A stretch of 64,000 bases of DNA from JAKLQR01 sp963753165 (GTDB taxonomy: Bacteria > Nitrospirota > Thermodesulfovibrionia > Thermodesulfovibrionales > SM23-35), in NCBI GenBank assembly GCA_963753165.1, contig CAVWBP010000013.1, positions 1 through 64,000 on the forward strand, in the 5' to 3' direction. A model generated the notes under the pieces. It made no database searches, was not told the DNA's origin, and worked only from the letters and a program-made list of their open reading frames with translations. The position numbers and the translations under genes are program-made. Each line of letters begins with the position of its first letter. The first letter of the stretch is position 1. Shown here piece by piece: positions 9,113 through 18,333 of this stretch.

Positions 9113-10096
9113 ATGCATGTATTAGTAACAGGCGGGGCGGGATTCATTGGATCTCATCTCATAGAGTATTTTTTAAGTAAAGGGGACCAAGTCCACGCAA
9201 TTGATGATCTGAGTACGGGGTCAAAAGACAATATCCTTCCTTTTATGGACAACCCCGCTTTTCGTTTCGACGAGGCGAATGTGCTCACCTGGCAGGGTCT
9301 GGACAAAACCGCTGCCTGGGCAGACTACATTTTTCATATGGCTGCGATCGTCGGGATGTTCAGAGTGCTGTCGGAGCCAGTGAAAACACTCGCAGTGAAT
9401 ATAGCAGGGTGTGAACGTTTGCTCCGGGCTGCATATGCAGGCAAATGGAACCCTCATGTAATCCTTGCGTCCAGTTCCGAAGTCTATGGCGCATCTGCAT
9501 CTATTCCTTTCACTGAAGATACCGACCTCACAATAGGTTCTCTGAGCAACCTGCGCTGGAATTATGCGACCAGCAAGCTCGCAAATGAAACATTCGGCAT
9601 TTCGTACGCAAAGAAATTTGATATGCCCGTAACTACAATACGCCTGTTCAACACAGTCGGACCAAGGCAGACCGGGCGTTACGGTATGGTTTTCCCCAGG
9701 TTTGTAGAGCAGGCTGTTTCGAACCAGCCTCTTACTGTCTTCGGTGACGGGGCGCAGACCCGAAGTTTCTGCGACGTCCGTGACACCGTTGTTATGCTCG
9801 ACAGACTGGCTTCAAACCCGTTAAGCAAAGGAGAGATTGTAAATGTGGGCAATGACCGCGAGCTTTCGATCAAGCAACTCGCAGAATTAATAAAAGAGAG
9901 GGCCGGGAGCACGTCGCCGATTGTGTATGTCCCTTATAAAGAAGCATATGGGAGAGAGTACCAGGATGTTTCCAGAAGGAAACCTTCTCTGAAGAAGATG
10001 TATTCGCTGGCGCAGTTTCAGCATAAATGGACGCTTGAAGATACTGTAGATGACCTGATTGCCCGTGCCCGGGCTTTGGAACTGCAGCAGGCATAA
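9113..10096 (+). CDS. NAD-dependent epimerase/dehydratase (extended SDR)
   Basis: This 327-aa nucleotide-sugar enzyme has the Rossmann glycine motif GGAGFIGSH at residues 7-15, the SSSEVYG strand carrying the catalytic Ser, and the YATSKLANE catalytic Tyr-x3-Lys. A C-terminal sugar-binding part includes RLFNTVGPRQTGRYGMVFPRF and the VFGDGAQTRSFCDVRD signature. The pattern fits the UDP-glucose/UDP-glucuronate epimerase-decarboxylase group. GGAG lies about 9 nt before the start. It precedes a membrane glycosyltransferase and an outer-membrane exporter, so it probably supplies the activated sugar for an exported polysaccharide. The exact substrate cannot be read from the sequence. Confidence 0.88.
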   Translation: MHVLVTGGAGFIGSHLIEYFLSKGDQVHAIDDLSTGSKDNILPFMDNPAFRFDEANVLTWQGLDKTAAWADYIFHMAAIVGMFRVLSEPVKTLAVNIAGCERLLRAAYAGKWNPHVILASSSEVYGASASIPFTEDTDLTIGSLSNLRWNYATSKLANETFGISYAKKFDMPVTTIRLFNTVGPRQTGRYGMVFPRFVEQAVSNQPLTVFGDGAQTRSFCDVRDTVVMLDRLASNPLSKGEIVNVGNDRELSIKQLAELIKERAGSTSPIVYVPYKEAYGREYQDVSRRKPSLKKMYSLAQFQHKWTLEDTVDDLIARARALELQQA

Positions 10097-10158
10097 CCGG
10101 ACTGAGTACAGACAAACAGGACAGGAATAGCGGCACAATCCTGTAAAGGAGGAATTTC

Positions 10159-11535
10159 ATGGCATTTGCACCCTATTTTATCCTGAGTCCGAATACGCTC
10201 ATGAGTATAGCCGGGTATATTCACGGTCCTGACAAAACAGTGCCGACCCCTGCTGAAGACTGGCGTAAAGCGTCTGTGGATGTCGTCATCCCTGCCTTGA
10301 ACGAAGAGCATAATATTGCGCTATGCCTTGCATCAATTGTCCGCCAGACAATACGTCCGAAGAGAATTATCATTATTGATGACGGCAGTTCTGATAATAC
10401 GACGAACTATGCAAAGGCCTTCGGCGAATTAAACGGTATCGAAATGGTTGTTGTCCAGAGACAGTCCCCGATCGGGAAAACACCGACCATCAAACGGCAG
10501 TCCCGTGAGTTCGATTCTGATGTGGAATTTATCCTGGACGCAGACACAATCCTGGAGTCGGACAATTATATCGAGAGGGCCGTCCAGGAACTCTATCAGG
10601 CGATTGGTATTGCGAGCGCCTGCGGCACTATTCTTCCTCTCCGGTACAAAGACCGTGAGGCAATGTCGCGAACCCCTGCTGCGGAAAAGTTCTTTGCAGG
10701 GGTGAAAGAAGCGGCTGTGAAACCGTCTGGCTTCTTCAGCCATTGGCAGAGATCTGTTACGAATCTATACCGCGACGTGCTGTACATGTTCCTGCAGCGC
10801 TTTATTTATAAGGGACAGATGGTATTTTTCGGCACGATCACGAATCCCGTCGGCTGCGCCGTCGCATATCGACGCAAATATGTAAAGGATTTATTTGACA
10901 AGTACGAGCCTATACTGGGGGATGACCTCACCAATTCCGAGGATATTTTTATCGGATTTGCGTTGCTCGACAAAGGGTACCGGAATATCCAGCTGACCGA
11001 TGTGTATGCACGCTCTGAAGAACCCAGGGCAAATCAACTTCCCAGCCAGATTTATATGTGGTCTTCATCCTTCCTGCAGAGCTGCTATTATTTCGATACG
11101 TTGCTGCGGAGTCCTTTTAAATCGTTCAAGCGGTGGCGAAAACGATCGCAGGACAAGAAAGATAAGATCGAAGAACGAAGAGTGATCAAGGAACCTTACC
11201 GCCAGTCTTTCGGAGAGGAGACGACGAAAACATATGGCCGTCCGATTGGCTGGGTACTCATGACATCGGCTATGGAAAAAGTTTTTTTCCCTGCAACACT
11301 TCTGATAATGATTCTTCTGAAATTATGGATCCCTCTCGCGATTACCGTACTTATTGAGACATTGATTTCTTTAACAGTCTTAACGCTGATCTCTAAGCCC
11401 CACAGAGTGAAGTATCTCCTGAAAGGCATTATTGCAACACCGTTACGGTACTCTTCATTGTTTTATGACCTCTTTACCATACTCCGCTTTGCTGCGGACT
11501 TATGGATTTTCAGAAGCAGGCGGTGGCGGAAATGA
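10159..11535 (+). CDS. Membrane-associated family 2 glycosyltransferase
   Basis: AAGGAGG precedes ATG 10159. The 458-aa protein has a GT-A catalytic domain: VDVVIPALNEEHNIALCL, IIIIDDGSSDNT, the metal-binding FILDADTIL, GCAVAYRRKYV and the acidic SEDIFIGFALLDKGYR. Three or so membrane helices follow near residues 370-450. In processive synthases such as PgaC or cellulose synthase a Q-x-x-R-W motif follows. Here that place reads PSQIYMWSSS, keeping Q and W but losing the arginine. It likely polymerises or extends an exopolysaccharide in the inner membrane. Its stop overlaps the next gene's start (ATGA at 11532-11535). Polymer and donor are unknown. Confidence 0.85.
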   Translation: MAFAPYFILSPNTLMSIAGYIHGPDKTVPTPAEDWRKASVDVVIPALNEEHNIALCLASIVRQTIRPKRIIIIDDGSSDNTTNYAKAFGELNGIEMVVVQRQSPIGKTPTIKRQSREFDSDVEFILDADTILESDNYIERAVQELYQAIGIASACGTILPLRYKDREAMSRTPAAEKFFAGVKEAAVKPSGFFSHWQRSVTNLYRDVLYMFLQRFIYKGQMVFFGTITNPVGCAVAYRRKYVKDLFDKYEPILGDDLTNSEDIFIGFALLDKGYRNIQLTDVYARSEEPRANQLPSQIYMWSSSFLQSCYYFDTLLRSPFKSFKRWRKRSQDKKDKIEERRVIKEPYRQSFGEETTKTYGRPIGWVLMTSAMEKVFFPATLLIMILLKLWIPLAITVLIETLISLTVLTLISKPHRVKYLLKGIIATPLRYSSLFYDLFTILRFAADLWIFRSRRWRK

Positions 11536-13264
11536 GAAAACATATAAAAATTATTAAGCCGGACTCCCATCCGGTATGGAGAAAAGGGATGGCGTTGTTC
11601 TTTACCCTTGCACTGCTGATATTGTCCTTTCCCGTTCATGCTTTTTCCGTAAATCAGGACTCCCCTCTGATCGAAGTCAAAGATATTCAGCATCTTTCAG
11701 CACCGGGATATGACAGGGTGATTATTGCTCTGTCCGATGTTGCACAGTTCGCAACGGGGAAATTGTCTGATCCTGAAAGACTTTTTATCGACTTTAAACA
11801 TGCTGTGCCGGGAAGAGAATTAAAGAAAGAGATGCAGGTCAACCAAGGTTTTCTCAAATCCGTGAGAGCCAGCCGATATGACGCCGGTACCGTGAGAGTT
11901 GTTTTGGATATGACAGACAGCGTGTATGAAGAAAAATTTGTTGTTTTAAAAGATTCTCCGAGGGTGTTGATCGATATTTCTCCGGAAAAACAGGTTCACA
12001 AACCGGAAGTTTTTGCAGAGATCCAGAAGACTGAGCAGGTACTTCCAGAAAAGTATGCGGCAAATAGTACCGCAGAGGGGATGTCTGAAAAAACTCAGGG
12101 ACAATCTGTATCATTTGAAGCGGGATTCAAAGCTGAAATGGAAGGTCGGTTTGAAAAAGCATTGAGTATCTATAAGTCAATTGTTGAAAAAAATCCGGAA
12201 CGCGGAGATTTATGGGTTCGTATTTCTGATATCCATGCCCGCATGGGGAATGCAATGGCTGCTGCCGGGGCGCTGCATGAAGCTGAGAAGCTTTCGTCGA
12301 ATGACGCTGCTCTTTCGTATCGTCTCTCCCAGGCGTATGCAGCCGCCAACCAGCCCGGCCCTGCATTGGCAGCTATTGAGCGGGCAGTGGAACTCGACCC
12401 GGCACGTGCTGAATATCTTGAGGCCCGGGGCAAGCTTGCGACATGGAACGGACGATATGCTATCGCGGCAGACAGTTATGAGCGGGTGTTGAAACTTACC
12501 CCTGATAATGATGCAGCCCTTCTGAATCTCGCGAGGGTCGCTTCATGGAGCGGGGCATTGAGCAAAGCTGACAAGCATTACTGCATGTATCTGAAAAAGC
12601 ATCCGGAAGACGGGGATGCGCTGATAGAACGGGTAAAAATAAAAACCTGGATGGGGAATTATCCTGTTGCCCTCAGCCTGCTCGAAACGTATCATAAGGC
12701 CTTTGGCGAAACAAGAGATTCCCTGCGAGAGAAAGCACGTGTCCTTGCGTGGGCAAACCGGCCGCAGCGGGCGTCAGCCATCATTCTCCCGCAGTTGGAG
12801 ACAACGCCGGACGATTATGCATTGAACTATTCGCATACGCTCGCGCTCTTTTATGCAAAGAAGTATTCCGAAGCGGTCGAGAGTCTGAAAACTATCAGGA
12901 AATTGGGGCCTGATGTAAAGCAAACCGAGGACATCGAAAAGTTCGTGATGACGCCGTTGCGGTCTGCATGTTGATATCGGGTTCAACCTCTACCATGACT
13001 CGGACAGCCTCGATATCTATAACTGACTTTCTATACTGGAAGATCAATCACAACAACGGCGTCAGTGTCACAGGCGGCATCGGCATACATAAGGACGATT
13101 CCATGGACGGGTTCCGCATGACCTACGATGCTTCGTTCGACGGCACTTTCGGGATATATAGTGACTGGATGCTTAAGGTGCGAGGAGGGATTACGCATAA
13201 TCTCAGGCGCGGGGAAGCATTTGAGGCATATACCCTTGGTGCTTCTCTGACCCGGCGATTCTAA
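11532..13264 (+). pseudogene. AMIN-TPR-beta-barrel envelope protein (PgaA/BcsC-like exporter), broken barrel
   Basis: I chose ATG 11532 because it overlaps the glycosyltransferase stop (ATGA). A signal peptide (ALFFTLALLILSFPVHA) leads into an AMIN domain (residues about 45-150: IQHLSAPGYDRVIIALS, RLFIDFKHAVPG, VRVVLDM), which in other proteins binds peptidoglycan. TPR repeats then run from about 195 to 470. Near 12960-13030 the frame breaks twice and HVDIGFNLYHDSDSLD followed by TDFLYWKINHNNGVSVTGG shows outer-membrane barrel strands, ending TLGASLTRRF. Only about 100 barrel residues remain, far fewer than a whole barrel, so an internal deletion is likely. The layout recalls PgaA/BcsC exporters. 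Confidence 0.7.
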
Positions 13265-13276
13265 CCCTCCCCATAC

Positions 13277-14479
13277 TTAGTGGTCAGGGTGAGCTGAGGC
13301 GGCATTTTTCACTGCCTGGAGCAGAGTGTCAGGAATCAGTGCCGTCGGCCTCCAGCCTCCACCGAGCTCGAAGATTATTACCCCGCCGATCCCCTTCTCC
13401 CTGATGTATGATATTTTCTCGCTGCAGGACAACTCGTCATCAAAGGATATGAAGATATCATTTGATGAACGAGGGTTGTCTATACTTAGGTACGGTGACC
13501 TGGCAAAAAAATCCCAGCGGTAGTAACAGGGCTGGAAATACATGTCCATAATCTCATAATAAGGAATTATCTCCACAGGCGGCGCTTTTTTCCACTTCTG
13601 TCCCGGGGCTGTTACCCCGCCTGTCGGAGTACCCTTGCCGCCCCTCCAGACCGCCCCGTAGAATTCGATCCCTATCCCAAGTTTTTTTTGTTGTATCCCT
13701 GCTGAGAAAAATCCCTGCACGAGATTGTCTACAGACGGCACAGACTTGCCTGTGCTTTCGAACCAGTATCCCCCGTCATACAAAGGCGCATTGTGCCAGC
13801 TGGTCCACTTGGGCCATGGACCGGACAGCTCGTACGTCATGATATTGATTTGATCCAGCTTGTCCTGAACAGAAGCGATGATCATTGGTTCCCAGAGCAC
13901 CGCTGCAGTGAGGAGTGGCCGTGGAGTTATGCTGTCCAACGCGGCCCTGAGTTCAGTTATGAATGCGGCATACTGCGCGGCAGAAGAGGATGAGAGCGGC
14001 TCCCAGTCAACATCGATCCCGTCATACCCCCTCTCAGCGAGAAAATTGACAAGATTCGTGATAAAGCGTTGCCTGTTTCCGTCATTGGTTGCTTCGAGAA
14101 AACCGGCTTCGGTATCCCACCCGCCGACTGAAATCAAAACTTTTTATTTGCCGCATGAGCGGTAGTTATCAGGGGCAGAAGAGTTTTCGGGGTAAATACA
14201 ATTCATTCCCTCATCGACCGAGCCTTCAGGACCAGGAAACAATGAGAAGTGCAGGATATGGGTGACTGCGCTGTAGTCTATCTGCTCGGCGCTCAGATGG
14301 CCCTTGTATCCGCAGCCCTGCATCCAGCCCGCATAGTATGCGCTTACCCATATATCAGAGACAGCAAACGCCGGAAGCGCAATCATGAGTTGAAAAAGAG
14401 CAATAAAGATTACCGGAAAAAAGATTTTCCTGAGGATATGTTGCTGTCGAATATTCTTTGTTTTTTGGGTCATCATCAA
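13277..14479 (-). pseudogene. GH18 family glycosidase (chitinase-like), copy A, frameshifted
   Basis: This minus-strand gene has a signal peptide (FFPVIFIALFQLMIALPAFA), then the GH18 barrel: DIWVSAYYAGWMQGCGYKG, ISVGGWDTEAGFL, the catalytic YDGIDVDWEP (DxxDxDxE, complete), NIMTYELSGPWP and the late-barrel strands ending FELGGGWRP. Enzymes of this family hydrolyse N-acetylglucosamine-containing polymers. The reading shifts near 14140-14155 (two indels); copy B carries the intact version of that spot (AHAAGKKVLISVG). It lies tail-on to the exporter gene and head-to-head with copy B. A secreted enzyme trimming the locus's own polymer is a reasonable inference. Confidence 0.8.
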
Positions 14480-14805
14480 AGAAAATTCAATATAGTATAC
14501 CTTAATTCAGAAAAATTCTGTTCATACATCGAAAACCTGCTTCTGCTTTATCTGTACTCCCGTTTCGGGATATTTTCGAATATCGTTGCAAAGAGATAAT
14601 GTCTTCAATAATTTCTTCCTTCTGTGATTTCGATCACAGAAATTTACCTTCCCGGTAGTTATGATGTAACCAGGATGGGTCAGCAGAGCACAGAAGGAAA
14701 TGACCGGAGATATCAGAGGCAGATTCTGCCCCGGTGTCTCCTGACTTCAGAAATAGAACGGACAGCTTGGTCAAACTGCGCAGAGAGTCAAAGGGGGTTA
14801 ATAAT
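14480..14805. other. 326-nt divergent regulatory region between two GH18 genes
   Basis: This gap holds the control region for both glycosidase genes. On the minus side TATACT (complement of 14494-14499) is a candidate -10 element shortly upstream of copy A, with no good -35. On the plus side a Crp-type palindrome and a -10 element form a class II promoter (listed separately). No reading frame here looks real. Confidence 0.5.
14620..14665 (+). promoter_or_regulatory. Crp/Fnr-type operator and class II promoter
   Basis: The core TGTGATTTCGATCACA at 14623-14638 is a perfect Crp consensus site (TGTGA-N6-TCACA), and the symmetry extends to 14620-14641. TATGAT at 14660-14665 fits a -10 element. 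With a start site 7 nt downstream (14672), the operator is centred at -41.5, the classical class II activator position. No -35 element is needed or seen. This predicts Crp-family activation of glycosidase copy B, and perhaps of copy A as well. A Crp-family gene with matching recognition-helix residues lies at 18334-19032. Confidence 0.7.
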
Positions 14806-16592
14806 ATGAAAAGTAAGTGGCATAGAACGATGCGGTCTGCCTCTCTTATTCCTTGTATCATGCTCGTGTGCCTGATATATGGAGCAGGCCCGGTCCTCGC
14901 AGATACCGGCCCGGAGAGATATCTGGGTGAGCGCATACTATGCGGGCTGGATGCAGGGCTGCGGATACAAGGGGCATCTGAGCGCCGAGCAGATAGACTA
15001 CAGCGCAGTCACCCATATCCTGCACTTTTCTCTTATGCCGAATCCGGACGGCTCTCTTAATGATTCGATAAACTGCGTCACAGAGGAGAACTCAGCGCGA
15101 CTGCTGAATGAGGCGCATGCAGCAGGGAAAAAGGTGCTCATTTCGGTTGGATGCTGGGGTACAGAATCTGATTTCCTGAGTGCAACCAGCAGCAAGAACC
15201 GGGGGAAATTAATCAGTAATTTGCTGAGTCTTATGACGGCGAGGGGATATGACGGGATGCGATGTTGACTGGGAGCCGCTCTCCTCTTCTTCTGCCGCGC
15301 AGTATGCCGCATTCATAACTGGAACTCAGGGCCGCGTTGGACAGCATAACTCCACGGCCACTCCTCACTGCAGCGGTGCTCTGGGAACCAATGATCATCG
15401 CTTCTGTTCAGGACAAGCTGGATCAAATCAATATCATGACGTACGAGCTGTCCGGCCCATGGCCCGGATGGATAACCTGGCATAATGCGCCTTTGTATGA
15501 CGGGGGATACTGGTTCGAAAGCACAGGCAAGCCTGTGCCGTCTGCGGACGGATTAGTAAGGGACTTCTCTCTCAGCAGGGATACATCCGAACAAGCTCGG
15601 CATAGGGATCGAATTCTATGGCGCAGTCTAGGAGCGGCGGGAGCGGCACGCCGACAGGCGGGGCAACAGCACCGGGACAGAGTTGGACTGTTTCTCCGTC
15701 GGTTGAGGTGATTCCATACTTTACGATTATGGATCAATATCACCAGCTGCAGTATTACCGTTGGGACAGCGCCGCTCAGGCACCCTATTTAAGTATCGAT
15801 TCTATCGGTTCCACCTATGACAAGTTCATCTCATACGACGATGAGACGTCGTGTGTTGAAAAGATCCAGTATGTGAAGAACAAAGGTCTCGGAGGGATTA
15901 TGGTGTTTGAACTCGGGGGTGGCTGGAGACCGGCAGCGCCTCTCCCCGACAGTCTGCTGCAGTCAATAAAAGATGCGGCAGGAGGCACGCCTGTTGTTGT
16001 CCCACAGTTGCCGGACCAGCCGGTCCTTGTTTCTCCTCTGAACAATGCAACAGAAATGCCGACAGACCCTGCAATGACGTGGAATGTATCTCCGCAAGCC
16101 GATTCCTACTCATTACAGGTTTCTTCTGATCCTCTATTCGCATCATTGGTCGTAAATGCGAGTGGTATGCAGGGCACATCATTTTCTGCGAATGGTCTTT
16201 CACCCAATACCCGTTATTATTGGCGTGTATTGGCGCAGAATAGCGCCGGATCAAGCGAATGGTCAATGGTATGGAATTTTACGACGAAAACCGTCTGCAG
16301 CACGGTTATCGATGACTTTGCAGGATATCCGAGAGGTAGGGGGATCGTGCTGGGATGGAGTACGATTTCAGAATGCAATACCAAGAGGTTTGAGATAGAA
16401 CGCCGTTCGGCCGCGTCGGCTTCCTGGTCTTTCATCGGTTCTGTGAACGGAGCGGGTACGTCCTCTGTGATCCGGACATACAGTTTTTATGATAAGAAGG
16501 TGCAAAGTTCAGGCACCTATCTTTACAGGATGAAACAGGTCAATCTGGACGGAACATATACATACAGTCAGGAAATCACAGTCGCCAAATGA
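14806..16592 (+). pseudogene. GH18 family glycosidase with fibronectin-type domain, copy B, multiply frameshifted
   Basis: AAAGGGGG precedes ATG 14806, then comes a signal peptide (SLIPCIMLVCLIYGAGPVLA). The GH18 barrel is spread over several frames: DIWVSAYYAGWMQGCGYKG (from about 14915), DVDWEPLSSSSAAQYAAF (from about 15263), LDSITPRPLLTAAV (from about 15340) and GGGTPTGG-like sequence onward (from about 15630), which continues uninterrupted to 16592. The C-terminal about 200 residues add a fibronectin-III-like domain (PVLVSPLNNATEMPTDPAMTWNV, YYWRVLAQNSAGSSEWS) absent from copy A, plus a second beta-rich domain. At least four indels break it. Copy A shows the unbroken reading at two of them. 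Confidence 0.78.
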
Positions 16593-16672
16593 TGCATGCA
16601 GGACTCTGCGGGACTATGGGACTCATTGCGTATTTTCTTCGCAAATGAAGAAGGGAGCGAATCCGTAACCGG

Positions 16673-17023
16673 TCATCCTGCTCTATATTTCGTCTGAGCT
16701 CTTTTCCTGTGTTTTGCTTTCCGCTTCAATATTTTCTGCAATTCAGTATCAGACTGCCCTGCAAGGTTCTCTATGCGCTTTACCAGTTCCCGCCGCGCAA
16801 AAAACCGGTTGATTGACTGACTCCTGTCCTTCATGCATTTTACTTCGATACCGGTCGGGACATGTTTCAGATAGACACAGGTTGAGGTCTTATTCACGTT
16901 CTGACCTCCATGGCCGGATGAACGCACGAACTTCTCTTCGATATCCTTCTCAAGGATACCGAGCGCTTCCATCCGCTCTCTCAGCCATCTGTTCTTCTCT
17001 TCACTGACCGCAAAGGTAAGCAT
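16673..17023 (-). CDS. Peptide chain release factor-like protein (GGQ domain)
   Basis: This short (116 aa) class-I release-factor domain protein has the GGQ motif in SSGHGGQNVNKTSTCVYL, which triggers hydrolysis of peptidyl-tRNA on the ribosome, and a basic C-terminal tail (KILKRKAKHRKRAQTKYRAG). It lacks the stop-codon recognition domains of RF1/RF2. Relatives such as ArfB/YaeJ and the RF-H-like family rescue stalled ribosomes. ATG 17023 was chosen over TTG 17038 because GAGGG lies 8 nt upstream. The conserved catalytic motif is intact, and which rescue subfamily it belongs to is not settled. Confidence 0.85.
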   Translation of the reverse strand: MLTFAVSEEKNRWLRERMEALGILEKDIEEKFVRSSGHGGQNVNKTSTCVYLKHVPTGIEVKCMKDRSQSINRFFARRELVKRIENLAGQSDTELQKILKRKAKHRKRAQTKYRAG

Positions 17024-17108
17024 TCCCTGTTCCCTCAATCGTGTGATACATACCGGAGAAATCCGGCGTAACTACTAAAATCCTTTCCTGAGTATTATAA
17101 TTAAAACA

Positions 17109-17705
17109 ATGAAAGACATCATAGAAATACTGCCGAATACTTTTATCCCTCTTTTTGTTGCAATGAATGTGTTTCTCCTTCTCCCTATCTTTGTCTCAAT
17201 GACTGAAGGGATATCGAAAAGCAAAAGGCGGGAGGTTGTCCGTGATTCCATCGTCACTGCGCTGATCGTAAGCATTTTGTTCGTGGCATTGGGAGAGGCC
17301 ATCTTCAGGATACTGGGCATCACGGGCGATGATTTCAAGATCGCCGGAGGGATTGTGCTCCTGATTTTTGCGGTCCGCGATCTCACTCAGCGCATGGAAG
17401 GGAGATCCAAGCCGGACTTGAAAGTGGGGGTGGTTCCTATCGGCGTCCCTCTCATAGTCGGCCCCGCAGTGCTTACCAACATCCTTATACTCGTGGAACA
17501 TTACGGGATTATCCCTACGGTTATTTCACTCGTGATCAATCTGTTCATCGTCTGGATTTCACTCGTGAATGCAGAGCGGATTATGCATTTTTTCGGGAAG
17601 GGCGGAATTACCGGGATAGGGAAAGTGATGGCGCTGCTCCTTGCCGCGATTGCGGTGATGATGATGCGCATCGGGATCGAGAATATCATCCGCCAGAATA
17701 TATAG
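17109..17705 (+). CDS. MarC family integral membrane protein
   Basis: This 198-aa protein has six hydrophobic helices and the MarC-family signatures: FIPLFVAMNVFLLLPIFVSM at the N-terminus, GGIVLLIFAVRDL in the middle and VPLIVGPAVLTNILIL in the second half, at the family's normal length. MarC proteins (NAAT-type transporter fold) were once linked to multiple antibiotic resistance, but no transport substrate is established. No clear ribosome-binding site is seen before ATG 17109. It is followed 19 nt later by a phosphodiesterase gene on the same strand, so the two are probably co-transcribed. Confidence 0.9.
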   Translation: MKDIIEILPNTFIPLFVAMNVFLLLPIFVSMTEGISKSKRREVVRDSIVTALIVSILFVALGEAIFRILGITGDDFKIAGGIVLLIFAVRDLTQRMEGRSKPDLKVGVVPIGVPLIVGPAVLTNILILVEHYGIIPTVISLVINLFIVWISLVNAERIMHFFGKGGITGIGKVMALLLAAIAVMMMRIGIENIIRQNI

Positions 17706-17724
17706 AGGGAAAGGAGCAGGGAGT

Positions 17725-18204
17725 ATGCGTATCGGGATTCTGTCAGACACCCATGACAATTTAGCGCCCACAAAAAAGGCGATTGAGCTTTTCAACCGCA
17801 GCAGGGTGGAGTATGTCATCCATGCGGGAGACTATACGTCTCCATTCACCCTGAAATTATTTAAGGAACTAAACTGCCCCTATGCCGGGGTTTTCGGGAA
17901 TAACGACGGGGACAAACTGCTGCTCCAGGAACGGGCGGAGGGGAATCTCCGCAATCAGCCGTACCTCTTTACGCTCAATAACAGGAAGATCGTTGTCATG
18001 CATGAACATCATGTTGTCGATGCACTCGCCGACAGCGGTCACTTTGATCTGGTCGTCTATGGACATACCCACAAGCCGGACGTGAGAAAAGTAAGAAACA
18101 CTCTGATTATCAATCCCGGAGAGGTGGGCGCATGGCTCTACGGAACTCCGACCGTGGCGCTGGTCGATTTGAATACGATGGAAGGGGAGATTATCGGGCT
18201 CTAG
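17725..18204 (+). CDS. YfcE/MJ0936-type metallophosphoesterase
   Basis: AAGGAGCAGGGAG precedes ATG 17725. This 159-aa calcineurin-like phosphodiesterase has every metal-binding motif: the DTH in GILSDTHDN, the HAGDYTS aspartate, GNND (VFGNNDGDK), the MHEHH histidines and GHTH (VVYGHTHKPD). A closing NPGE motif (IINPGEVG) is also present. Homologues are small cytoplasmic Mn-dependent phosphodiesterases, active on model phosphodiesters, whose natural substrate is unclear. The gene ends the MarC transcript and converges on the Crp-family gene. Confidence 0.93.
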   Translation: MRIGILSDTHDNLAPTKKAIELFNRSRVEYVIHAGDYTSPFTLKLFKELNCPYAGVFGNNDGDKLLLQERAEGNLRNQPYLFTLNNRKIVVMHEHHVVDALADSGHFDLVVYGHTHKPDVRKVRNTLIINPGEVGAWLYGTPTVALVDLNTMEGEIIGL

Positions 18205-18333
18205 TCCTGTCCCGCTTGATTCATAAGTTGTATGAGTGCCGGCAAGATACAGTATTTCCGCTTAGTTCCGGCTCTGACAGGGTGGTAGTTGCATAGAATA
18301 TGAATCATTGTTGCCCGCAGGAAGCTCCCTTCT

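Noticed and set aside
15260..15275. TGA in GH18 copy B as a second selenocysteine codon
   Set aside because: An extra G a few bases upstream explains the stop; copy A reads through as DGIDVDWE without it, and no Cys is conserved there.
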